This document shows positions 41,201 to 50,233 of a DNA stretch of 64,000 nucleotides, piece by piece. The stretch is from Pyropia yezoensis. Taxonomy: Eukaryota; Rhodophyta; Bangiophyceae; Bangiales; Bangiaceae. The position numbers were made by a program, and so were the translations under genes. Every line of letters begins with the position of its first letter. Position 1 is the stretch's first letter. Below the pieces are notes generated by a model. It did not search any database, was not told the DNA's origin, and was given only the letters and a program-made list of their open reading frames with translations. The DNA lies in NCBI GenBank assembly GCA_009829735.1, contig CM020619.1, forward strand, positions 32,455,106-32,519,105. Reading direction: 5' to 3'.

Positions 41201-44179
41201 AGGGGTGCTGCTTCGACGGAGGTGGGACGGAGCGGTACCGCTAGCGGGGGTAGGGATGTCGAGATGGGCTCTCCGTCAGCGGGCCGCCACGATGTCTTCA
41301 CCCACCCGGCGGAGGCTTCTGGCTGCGCGGCGACCGGCGATGCCGCGACCGCCGCTGGGTCGGCGGATAGGAGCATCCAGCGGAGAACAAATGTCTACGA
41401 ACCGGCGGGAGCAGCTGAGGCAGATCCTGCGGAACCTGTCATTCCAGCTCCCGCCGCCCCTGCGGACGGCCGGCGCCGTGGTGGGGCGCACCCTTGCTCC
41501 CCCGTCATCGCCAGCACTGGTGAGGCCGGCGCGAGTGCCACCAGCCTTGGGCGTAGCGAACAGGCTGACTTTCCCGGCGCTGCTGCGGCCATGCGTGCCA
41601 TGTCGGCTGCCGTTTCAACGCCGGCGGGGGTTGTCCAGCAAGTGCCCCAAGGGGGGCAGTTGGTTGTCGTGGGTAGTGACGCAGCGGCTACGGTTGCCCC
41701 TGTTGCGGTGGCTTCTGCAGAGGTGGCGCCAATGGCGGCGGCTGCAGCGTCCGCGGTCCGCCCGTGGTGGCAGACAATCTCTGACCCCCCTGTCGAGACA
41801 GCGGCGGCTGTGCCGCCGCTGCCGTCACCGGTGCCCCCCGCGGTGCGTCCTTGGTGGCAGGACGGCCCCGTCACCGATGTGTACACTGCGGCGACGGCGC
41901 CTACTGCTGCGGCTACGACGGGGGGAGCTGGGGTGTCGCGGGAAGCTTCCCACGCGGCTGCTCCTGCGTCACCTCTGCTGCGCCCTCCGCAGGCCGGCGA
42001 TGCGGCCCTGGGTGTCGCACCAGCCGCTGCCGCTGGGGATGCTCGTGGCGGTGTCAGTGGCGGTGTCGGTGTCGGGACCTCTGCCCCAGCAGAGTCGGGT
42101 GCCCCCACGTCACCCGCTTTGGGCGGGAGGAACACGGGCAGCGCCGTTGCTGCATCTGCCGCGGCCGTCAGTTCCCCCCGCTCTCCCTCCCCTTCCCCGG
42201 CGAGGGCCCGCCCCAGTGGTCGCGGGGAGGCCAGTGTTTGCAGCATGGCCTCAACGCCTGCCGACGAGCGTCGGGCTCGTGCACGGCCGCTGCCATCGAC
42301 GCTGTCGCCGCTGGCGTGGCGGCCGCAAGCGGCGTGGGGCGCTGCGGCTAGTGGGGGACGTGAGGCGGCCACAGCGGCGGGGGGCTCTACCCGCGGGGTG
42401 GCCAGCGGGCGGCTGCCACCACCGTCACCGCAGCTGGTTGGTGGCGCTGCCGGCAGTGGCCGGGCTGGTGTAGGCGGCATCGGTCGCTTTGGTGGCGGCG
42501 GGGGGAGCGGGTTTGGTGGCGGCGGCACCGACTCCGTAGCCGGGCGGGTAGCGCCGCTGGGTGCCGCCGTGGTTGTCGACGCGGCTGACACTCCGCTGGC
42601 GGCGGCGGGGGGGCTCGCGCTGAGCGGCTCAGCGGCGACGAACCCGGCGGGCGGCGGCGCCCGCTCCCTCCCACCTGGCGGCGGCGGCGGCGGTGGGGAG
42701 GGCGGCGCGGCGCCGTGGCCCAGCGCGGGGGCGTCGCGATCCGCGGCCAAGCGGCAGCGCCAGGAGCAGGACAGCAGCAGCAGCGTCGGCCACGCTGCGT
42801 CGCCGCTTGGACGGGTGCTCGCAGTCGGCTCGGCGGCCGCGACGGCCGGTGCCGCCGCCGCGGCGGGCCGTGACGCGGACGACGCCGCGCCGCCGGCGTC
42901 GGCTGGCAAGCGCCGGCGGCTGGCGCGCGCAGGCGCCGCCGCGTCTGAGGGCGCCGTCTGGGGTGTTCCTCCGCCAGCGGGTGGCCTCGCCGGCGTAGCC
43001 GGCGTGGCCCCGGTCGGCGGCGGTGTGCGGCGCGTGCTGGTCACCGGCAGTGGTGGCGGCAGCTGGGCCGATGCCTCCACCGTTGGTGCCGCGGCGGGCG
43101 CAGCGGCGTCGGCGGCGACGGTGCCGGCGGCGACGGTGACGGTGGCAGGGGGGGGCGGTGCTCCGCCACTGCCGGTGGCGGTGGCCTCCCACTCACGCTC
43201 CTCAGCGGCTGGAGCCAACCAGGCGCCGCTGCCACTGGCCGACATTCTCCCCGCCACCGTCGACAGCGAGGAGGTACACAGCAGGGGGGTGGCGGCCGCG
43301 GCGGCTGCGGCGGGGGTTGCCCCCGACGGCGCGGCGGTGGCGGCGGCACCCGCGCCCGTTACTGCCGTCGCCGCCGTCGACCGCGGCGGCGACAAGGATG
43401 TGACGGGGGTGGCCGCGGTGGCGACGGCGGGCAGCGCACCGCTGCCACCCCACCTACCCCCCACCCGCGCGGCCGGCGGCCGCCGTCCCGCGGCGCGGCC
43501 CGCCCCGCTGGGCGGCGAGCTGCTCACCCCCGACCAGGCACTACGGCGGGCGGTAGCGGTGCCGCTGCCACCGTCGCCGGCGGGGACACCCCGCCGGGGC
43601 GGGGGGGCACCGCCGCCGCCAGCGGGGCGAGACGTGGCCGGCGCCGGGGGGGGGGCGGGCGGTGCCTGGGCGGCCCTCTCCCGCATCGCCGCGGGCTGCT
43701 GGAGTGGCGGCAGCAGCGGTGGCGGCCGCGGCGGCGGCGGCGGCGGCCGCGGCCGGCAGACGCCCGCCCCCGCCAGCCGCCCCTCGGCAGCGGGTGCTGG
43801 CCACTCTCCCCTGCTGCGTGGCGCCGGCACTGGCGCGTGCGCCGACGCCGGCGCGGGCACGCACGGCGCGGGCGCGGGCGCGGGCGCGGGCGGTGCCCCC
43901 CTCCCATCCGCGAACGGCGAGCGCCTGGCCGCCCGCCGCACCCTCCTCGCGGCGGGCGTCGGGTATGGGGTGTCGTGGGCGGGCGCGCCGCCGCGGTCGG
44001 CCGACGCGGCCGCCGCCGCGGCGGCGCGGTCGTCGCTGCTCGACGCACGGCTGCGGGCGCTCCGGGGCGGCGGCGAGTATGGGGGGAGCGACGCGGCGGC
44101 GGTGGTGGCGCGGCGGGCGCGGGAGGTGGCGGCGCTGGGGGGGGGGGGGCGACCCCCGTCGTCCATGGGGGGGCGGTGA
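38255..44179 (+). CDS. Long Ala/Ser/Gly-rich disordered protein, probably nuclear
   Basis: An uninterrupted frame of 1,974 codons starts at CACCATG 38255. The product is almost wholly low complexity, with repeated Ala, Ser, Gly and Asp. Basic clusters resemble nuclear localisation signals (KRGKRARA, SKRPRRALRKGQRARN, AKRQRQEQ, GKRRRLARA). The N-terminus has YSLRSGRYSLRSG and later YQVHQLRSGKRLG. Two copies of VRPWWQ lie about 28 codons apart near 41755 and 41838 and are the only Trp-rich motif. No known domain was found. The length of the open frame, which includes less GC-biased parts, supports real coding. The stop lies in CG|GTGAGT, a good splice donor, so the 3' end may be spliced onward. 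Confidence 0.55.
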   Translation: MRGRRRGRDAEPAYSPSRSPSPSAGSAAAGTASPPAVTPAHPTAGRRGRGGGGSPTPSSSHYSLRSGRYSLRSGGRADMVPATADPRGIISHRRPRRSVAAAAAAAAAAAAAASGGGPTTRRRLALPDDVTTDGTHAVRPPATAVASGAAAAASLPPRGKRGKRARAATPAEGPRSAAAATRPTASDEAEQETGGETASEATVAGGAGERRSKRPRRALRKGQRARNAEAAAGEGSGVGDAAASIAPRTVNSSGAPADVPASAAVSGGDTPLSYQVHQLRSGKRLGRRPPLAPPARAAGDGDLEEQEEAVAPTAAAAFVSTAAAATGDSVTGSGRKRAAVRLRPKVQEGALAVSPSAAARRARVATPWRGTAPMWAAVPPGSSAPSTTANEDGGDDAAPAGAAPVSAVGASLSVAIAGRASAPGSRTAAASRAGIVPAASGEAATDAAAATDPLSCAVAARPHAASVPTASEAAPAAIYASPTPSASAAATESTENSAAASSPALAVLDNSTASGSWATNGDPGGRGDSVAAAVAATAPSSSSDSTAASDGGRAVRKARRRRRGLGHHAARRGIAHGAPGAGGDKADGSGINSGCGRAPPMTQALGSDAGGVATGRSGSAGSGHCEDDVGSHDGGVAAEDAANAGKYVAMPSGAQGSAVEARGASSAAVPPPRFPSSIAGFHTLAAAADGAVGHDSGRSPVMAAWGAAQAPSVPSSVAGVTADGPRGALSPVPVALAASPQSIAAAAGASLRALASAVPAGSAVDGDAMEDGFVSGDGGAQLNISVEGGALSPSGSAPAVALQQREGRYYSSVVEQHTADDGEGCGSGTAAAGLSTDAPVMAYAGVGDGPGASPPAASTGSGSGSGRGASGSDEPAAEAVAAVLLPAGGSSPSASASRRGSARDSSTAAMSGGSHSGDESIFESPGGLSFGSGGAAAGDRDRAAPNSDDSGTYGGRDMAVDDDGGSDRFYSDGGGGDGGSNGRGAASTEVGRSGTASGGRDVEMGSPSAGRHDVFTHPAEASGCAATGDAATAAGSADRSIQRRTNVYEPAGAAEADPAEPVIPAPAAPADGRRRGGAHPCSPVIASTGEAGASATSLGRSEQADFPGAAAAMRAMSAAVSTPAGVVQQVPQGGQLVVVGSDAAATVAPVAVASAEVAPMAAAAASAVRPWWQTISDPPVETAAAVPPLPSPVPPAVRPWWQDGPVTDVYTAATAPTAAATTGGAGVSREASHAAAPASPLLRPPQAGDAALGVAPAAAAGDARGGVSGGVGVGTSAPAESGAPTSPALGGRNTGSAVAASAAAVSSPRSPSPSPARARPSGRGEASVCSMASTPADERRARARPLPSTLSPLAWRPQAAWGAAASGGREAATAAGGSTRGVASGRLPPPSPQLVGGAAGSGRAGVGGIGRFGGGGGSGFGGGGTDSVAGRVAPLGAAVVVDAADTPLAAAGGLALSGSAATNPAGGGARSLPPGGGGGGGEGGAAPWPSAGASRSAAKRQRQEQDSSSSVGHAASPLGRVLAVGSAAATAGAAAAAGRDADDAAPPASAGKRRRLARAGAAASEGAVWGVPPPAGGLAGVAGVAPVGGGVRRVLVTGSGGGSWADASTVGAAAGAAASAATVPAATVTVAGGGGAPPLPVAVASHSRSSAAGANQAPLPLADILPATVDSEEVHSRGVAAAAAAAGVAPDGAAVAAAPAPVTAVAAVDRGGDKDVTGVAAVATAGSAPLPPHLPPTRAAGGRRPAARPAPLGGELLTPDQALRRAVAVPLPPSPAGTPRRGGGAPPPPAGRDVAGAGGGAGGAWAALSRIAAGCWSGGSSGGGRGGGGGGRGRQTPAPASRPSAAGAGHSPLLRGAGTGACADAGAGTHGAGAGAGAGGAPLPSANGERLAARRTLLAAGVGYGVSWAGAPPRSADAAAAAAARSSLLDARLRALRGGGEYGGSDAAAVVARRAREVAALGGGGRPPSSMGGR

Positions 44180-44755
44180 GTTGGGGGGGGGGGGGGGGGG
44201 GGGGGGGGGGTGGGGCTGTCACGGCCACCAGGGGCACGCGTGGGGCCACCAGCCCGTGGACAGGGTCATGGGCTTTGCTGGGGGTTGTAGATCGTCGCGT
44301 ACGTACGCTCTCGCCCGCTACAGAGGTACCTTGCCGTGCCCATGACGCGTCGTGGTCAGACACACTACGCTGGAGTAACGCGCGCGTCCGAGTAGCAGTA
44401 CCAGTGTGCTGCCTCCAGTTCAGTGTGCCCAGTTTGTCTTTCTTGTTCGTGTTTGTTACGTCAAGACCTCAAGCCCACAGAGGTCACCGCCGCCACAGCC
44501 CACGTTGCCCCAACTGTGGGTTCGCCTCCCCCCCCCCCCCCCCCCCCCCGTCATGTGGCACTTTTCTTCCCCCCCTGTCACTCCCAGCCGCCACCGCCCG
44601 TGCCCCCCCCCCCCCCGCGGGCGGCCGCCTCCCGCGCGCGACGCGACCAGGGCCACGCGACGCGGGGTCGCACACCCCCCACCCCCCAACACCCCGCCCC
44701 CCCCACCCACCCACCCCCCCACCCCCCCTGCCCCGCCACCACTGCAACGGCGCGC
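44180..44755. other. Convergent spacer with long G and C runs
   Basis: This lies between the 3' ends of two convergent coding regions. It contains G28 at 44183-44210 and C22 at 44528-44549. The middle (44260-44520) is less biased and could hold 3' exons or untranslated regions. Confidence 0.5.
44183..44210 (+). repeat. G28 homopolymer
   Basis: Uninterrupted run of 28 G just after the stop codon of the long plus-strand frame. Confidence 0.9.
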
Positions 44756-45906
44756 TCACCTCCCCCACGGGCGGTCCTGCCCCCACTCGAGCGCCTCTAC
44801 GCGCTTCCGGCGTCTCCGCTCGGCCTTGGCGGCCGCCCCGCCGCCGCCGCCGCCAGAGCCGCCCACCAGGTCCCGCAGGCTGCCGCTCATGCGCCGCCAG
44901 ACGCTGGCGCCCTTGGCGGCCCTGCCGCCGCCGTCACCAGCGTCTGCGCCGAAAAAGGCATAGGTGTTGGTGCGGCCGCCGTCGCGGCCGCGGCCGCGGC
45001 GGCCACCGCCGCCGCCGCCGCCGCCGCTGGCGACCGACTCGGACAGCAGCGACGGTGCGACCGACTCGGACAGCAGCGACGGCGGGGACACCCACTCGGC
45101 CGCCATGGCCGGGGAAGAGGGGGCGCCGGCGGGCCCCGCCGCCGCGACGGCGGTGGTCCACTCGGCGCCCGACAGGGAGGAGAGGGAGGACCGCGTCGTC
45201 ACCGTCGACGCCATGCTCCCCGCCCCCGCCACGTCGCGGCTGCTCTTGCGTGCCGGCAAGGACAGCGACGGCGCCGCCGCCGCCCCCCACCGGCGGGCGG
45301 CCCGCGGGGAGCCGCCCCCCGTCGCCGCCGGGGACGGGGGCGGCCCCACCCCCCCGGAGGGCGGCCGCCGCCGCCGCGACGGCGAGCCGCCGCCGGCGGC
45401 AGCCGCCGCCGCCGCCGCCGCCGCAGAGCCCGCCGCGCTGCTCCGCCGCCCGCGGAGGGCAAAGGCCCACACGGGGGGCCCGCCGGCCGCCGCGGCGGTG
45501 GCCGCGCCGCTCGCGTCCGACCACAGCGAGCTGCGGCTGCTCGTGTCGGCGCCGCCCGGCGACGGCGGCGTCGCGGTCGTGGCGTCGACGGCCGCCGCCG
45601 CCGCTGCTGCCGCCGCCGCTGCCGCGGCGGCAGCGACGCCCGCTGCTTCCGCCTCGGCCGATGCGGCGGCGGCGGCGACGGCGGCGGCCACGTCGACGGC
45701 GCCGCCGCCGACGGGGAGGACGACCACGTTGGAGAGGGGCGGCAGCGACGGCACGCTGCCCCCCCGCCGGCGGGTGACAAAGACGCGGCCGCGGGGCACG
45801 CGGCCCGCGTCCGAGCCCCGCCGCCCGAGCGCGCCGTCGGCCGAGTGGCCGCCGCCCGCGGCACCCCCCGCGGGGGGGGGGGCGGGGGAGCTGCCCGACG
45901 GCGTCG

Positions 45907-45939
<33 letters not shown>

Positions 45940-46289
45940 GGGGGGGCGGCGGCTGCGGGGGGGGCCACCCCCGCGGCTGGCTCGCCTGCCTATCCCCGTG
46001 GGGCGTCCGGCACGCCGGGAGGGGGGGCGCGCCGGCCGGGGGGCCCCCGCCGCCCCTCCTGCCGCTGCTGCTGCTGCCGCCGCCGCTGCTGCCGCCGCTG
46101 CTGCCGCCAGCCGCGGCAGCCTCGGTGACGGCCACGGGCGACCACCGCCGTGGGGGGGAGCCGCCCTTGGCCGCGGCACCGGCGGGGGCGCGCCCCGCAG
46201 CAGACGGCCCCGCCGACGCTGGCGGGGATGCCGCCGCCGCCGCCGCCTCCCGGTACCGCGACGGTGGCAGCAGCGGTCCCGACGGCGGC

Positions 46290-46323
<34 letters not shown>

Positions 46324-46324
46324 T
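44756..46324 (-). CDS. Hypothetical Ala/Gly/Ser-rich protein with ordered C-terminus
   Basis: This is the conservative model from ATG 46324 (about 522 residues); the frame is open upstream to 47038. Most of it is Ala/Gly/Pro-rich. The C-terminal 150 residues look coding: SMASTVTTRSSLSSLSGAEW, a repeated SLLSESVA pair, TNTYAFFGADAGDGG, and a basic amphipathic end (VWRRMSGSLRDLVGG, then AERRRRKRVEALEWGQDRPWG). The plus-strand translation of the same DNA lacks such variety. No family is recognised. The TGA stop falls in GAG|GTGAGC, which is a consensus splice donor, so another exon may follow. Frame errors at homopolymers upstream cannot be excluded. Confidence 0.45.
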
Positions 46325-49300
46325 CCCCGACGGCCGGCACAGCGACAGCGGCCGGGGGAGGAGGGCGGCGGGGGATCGCCCCCGCGGGCGCGCCCCCCCC
46401 CCCCGCCCCCCCCGGCCGGCGGCGGCGCCCGGCGGCGGCCGGCCGGCGCGGCGGGGGTGGCGGCCCACCACGCAACGTCGGCGCGGGCGGGGGCGCCCGC
46501 CAGCGGCGCCGTCTCCCCGGCGGGCTCCGTCGCCCGCCGCGGCGCGTGGATGGACAGGCGTCGGGTGGCCAGGGAGGCCATGGCTGCAGTGGCCCTGCCG
46601 GGCCGCTGTGGGGGGGGGGGGGCCGGGGGGAGCGGGGGGGGGGGGGGGGAGGAGGCCGCACCGCACCGCACCGCACCGCGTCACGGAGGGGAGGCGACCA
46701 GCGGCAGGCCGGCCGGGGGCGTCCCCTGTCCAACAAGACGCGTCCGCCGCCTTGGCCACACCGAACGGACCCGGCGGAAGGGCAAGGGTGGGGGGGGTGG
46801 GGGGTGGGGTATCCCCACCCGGGGGGAGGGGAACGGGCGCCGCGGCGGCGGCAGCGGAATGGGCGGGCGGCCAAGAAGAATGGGCGGGCAGGGGGGGAGC
46901 ACGCCGGGACGCCAGGGGGGGGGGGGTGGGGGGGAGTGTGGGGACAAAAGACCCACCGCGGAGGGCGCGTCGACGCGCGGCCACGGCTTCCGCGGCCCGT
47001 CGGGGGGGGCGCGGGGGGGGGGGGACCGTGACCGCCACTGCGGCTCGGCGCCAGCCCTACGCTGCCACCACGGCGGGGGCGGGGGGGGGGGGGGGGGGGG
47101 GGCAAATGGGTGGGCGCGCCGCCGCCGCCGACCGTGACGGCCACGTCGTCGTCGGCGGCCGAGCCGAGGGGGGGGGGAGAGACGGCGGGGGCGGGGGGCC
47201 CTGGGGGAGGGGGGGGGTTTGGTAGACGGCCGGCGATGCGGGCGCGGGTGCCAAGGCCAGCGGGGCCGCCGACGAGCCGGCGGGAGCCCGCCGAGGGGGG
47301 TGACACCCGCCCCACCGCCCGCCCCACCCACCCACCGGGCCGCCGCCGCGGGGGTGCGCGTCGGCGTCGGCCGCGGGGGGGCGGCCCGGCAGTAGCGGTG
47401 GGCGGGGGAAGCAGACGACCGCCGCCGCGCCGCGGGTGCCCCGGGTGGGGGTGTGCCGCACGCGCGGCGGGGGGGCGGCCGCGTCCGTGGCGCAGAAAAA
47501 CCAACAACAAGAGGTGGCAGTTGGCGCTGGAGGGGGTGGCGGGGGGGGGGGAGAGTGCGCCGCGCCGTGCGCTTCCCGCCGTTGCCAATGCGACCGCCGG
47601 CGCCGCTGCCGCCGCTGCCTCTGCTGCCGCCGTCTTGCCGTCTTGCCGACGCCCGCTGCCCCTGCTGCCCGCCGTCCCGCCCAACGTTGCCGCCGCCGCC
47701 GCCGTCGCCACCGCCGCCGCCGCCGCTGCCGTCACCGCCGCCGCCGTCCCCACCGCCACTGCCGCCGCCGCCTCACCGCCACGGCCGCCGCCGCCTCACC
47801 ACCACTGCCGCCGCCGCCGCCTCACCGCCCACGGCCCGAGCAGCCGACGCGGAGCCGCCCGAACGCGCGCCCTGGGGGGAGGGGGCGCTGCCGCCTCTGC
47901 GGCGCCCCCACGCTGCCGGTGCGCGGCCGCAACGGCGGTCGACTCCCCCCCCCCCACCGCCACCCCCCGACTCCTCCCGCACCCACCGCCCGTGGCAACG
48001 AGTGGCGTGTCGTCTGCCCCACCCACCCGGCCTGTGCTCATGGGCAACACCCTTCCCACCTCCCTCCCCGCCCACCACCACCACCGCCACGCCGCCACGC
48101 CGCCCGACCGCGGTCGCCGTTGGTAGGGGGGGGGGGGGGGGGGGGGGGGGAAGGATGAAGAGGGGTGGGGGAGCGGAGGGGCAGGCTCTTGACGGCGCGC
48201 GCGCGGCGCCGCCCCCCCCCCCCCCCCTCCCTCCCTCCCCCCAAGCAATGGGCAAGGCTGCCCACCCGCGCAGGCGGCTGTGCACGGCACGGCGGCCCGC
48301 GGCGTCGCAGACGCCGGCGGCTCCCCCCCCCCCCGCAGTGTCCCCCACGGGCAACCACGGCCGCCGCCGCGGCGTCTGCGCCTTGGCGCCCGCCCGGCAC
48401 TGCTATACGGGCGGGCAAGTCAATGCGCCGCGGGCGGCGCTCACCTCCCCACCCACCCCCCCCCCCCCCCCCCTTCCCTCCGCAACCCCCCCGGCGGGTT
48501 GCGTTTGTTGGGCAAAAAGGCGCGTTGCCCTCTGCTCGCGCCCGCTGCGCGTCTGCTGCCGAGCTCCCTCCCCGCACGGTGCACCTCTGCGGCCACCGGC
48601 GCCTCCTCAAAGGGCAAAAAAAAAAAAAAAAAAAGACGCCCGGGGGAACCGATGGGGGGGGGGGGGGGGGGGGGGGGGGACACCACAAACGCATGCTACC
48701 GCGGGTGCTCCCCTCAGAGAGCGCGCTCTGGCCAGGCGTCAACCCCCCCCCGACTACCAGACACGTGCGCGCGGGCGGCGCGGCCACGGCCGTCACCTCT
48801 TCCCCCCCCCCCCCCCCCGCCCCCATCATCCCTCGTTGACCAGACGTCCCTACCCGGCGCCGCCGTCGGGAGGGGGGGGGGGGGGGGGGGGGGGGGAGGG
48901 CGGGACGTGCCACCCCAGCGCGCGCACGTTTGGCCTCCCACCCGCATTACCGTGGGGGGGGGGGGGGGGAGACGAAGCGGCGGGGCGGGGCGGGGCGCGG
49001 GGGGGGGGGTTGGGGGGGGCGAGCACCATGGGGAGCCCACGCTTCCCCCTGCCCACCGCGTCGGCGGTCGCCACACCCCCCCCCGGCGGACCGCGCAGCG
49101 TGTGCACGGTCCAAGCGCGCGGCCCGGCCGCGTATCTAGGCAGCGCGCCGTGCACTACCGGGCCGCGCGCGCGACGGCTCGCCCTCTTGCTGCGGCAACG
49201 GCGGTCGCGGCCTACCGGTGGAATTGGGCGGGGGGAGCGTGGGTGGCCCATGGACACACTTTGGGTACATACATACACACACGACCGCGGCACACACGAC

Positions 49301-50233
49301 CGCGGCAGAGCCAAAAAAACGGCCGCTACCGCGGCACGTCGCGGCCGGCGCGGTGGCACCGCAACAGCAACAACAAAAAAAAAAAAAGCGTCGCGGTGCC
49401 TATCTATCTCCCTGCCGCGGTGGGCGGTCGCGGTGGGGCGGTGGGCGTTTGCGGTGGTGTGGGGGTGGCGGCCACGACGGTGCGCCAAAAGAGGGGCCGC
49501 CCCCTCGCTGGGAGGGAGTGGGATCGATCCCACACTCGCGAACGTGCAGGCCTTGCCACACCCCCACCTTGCCGCGGTCACCACAGTGGAGGGCGGGCGT
49601 GTGCCCCGCAGCGAATTTCCGACACAGTCCTGAGAGGTTATTCTCTCGTGTCTCACTCGAGATCTGTCAGAAATGCCGGGAGTGCCGACAGGACGAGTAC
49701 AAGATTCCATTGTATACAACTGTGTTCTTGCCACAATGAACTACTCTGTAACATGTACTTTCGAAGCCAACTGATGACGCGCTGTCAACCTCGCTGGCAG
49801 CGCCGCTGGTCTCGCCAGCTGTGGCGTGGGCCGCCCGTCGCCGCGTCTTCCAAGCACATCCACAGCCATCCACTGACGATGGCCCCTACTGTCAACCGGG
49901 GCCCTTTTGCTTTTGCGCGCGCTCGTCGCGGGCGTCACGTCGTCACGCCAGCCAGCCACACGTCGTCGTCCGCCGATCGCGTCCGACACTTTGTTGTCTT
50001 CGTCCCCCTCCTCCACCTTCGTCCTCCGTTGTCACCAGCCGCCGCACAGCCCCGCCCCCCCAACTCCCTCCCTCCACCTCTTCCCCTTTAGCCTTCCCTC
50101 CCCTGTCACATCGGTCGCCTGTGCTGACCGGCAGCACCGTGCGTGTCGCAGTTGTTTTGTGCATACACTGTACTGTTGCAGCTCCAGCTCCTCGTCTTGA
50201 TCGTTGTGGTCTAGTGGCACGCGGCCACCCTTC
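46325..50233. other. GC-rich, homopolymer-laden spacer without a supported gene
   Basis: Both strands are open over long distances but low complexity. It holds G25 at 48126-48150, A19 at 48616-48634, G26 at 48654-48679 and G25 at 48872-48896. The part after 49600 is less biased and includes the upstream region of the RNA-binding protein gene. Confidence 0.45.
48616..48679 (+). repeat. Adjacent A19 and G26 homopolymers
   Basis: A19 (48616-48634) is followed 19 bases later by G26 (48654-48679). An A run of this length is unusual in such GC-rich DNA and could be the trace of a retroposed poly(A) tail. Confidence 0.85.

Noticed and set aside
41395-44166. Minus-strand frame of 923 codons opposite the disordered-protein gene
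   Set aside because: It covers only part of the region and is Pro/Ala/Arg-rich. The plus frame is open for twice the distance and has an ATG in good context.
44423-47225. Plus-strand frames of 904 and 753 codons
   Set aside because: Reverse translations of the minus-strand Ser/Ala/Gly-rich protein; they lack the aromatic and acidic variety seen on the minus strand.
49510-49575. tRNA-like sequence around GTGGGATCGATCCCAC
   Set aside because: The palindrome resembles a T-arm, but the loop is not TTCGANN and no acceptor, D-arm or anticodon stem can be paired on either strand.
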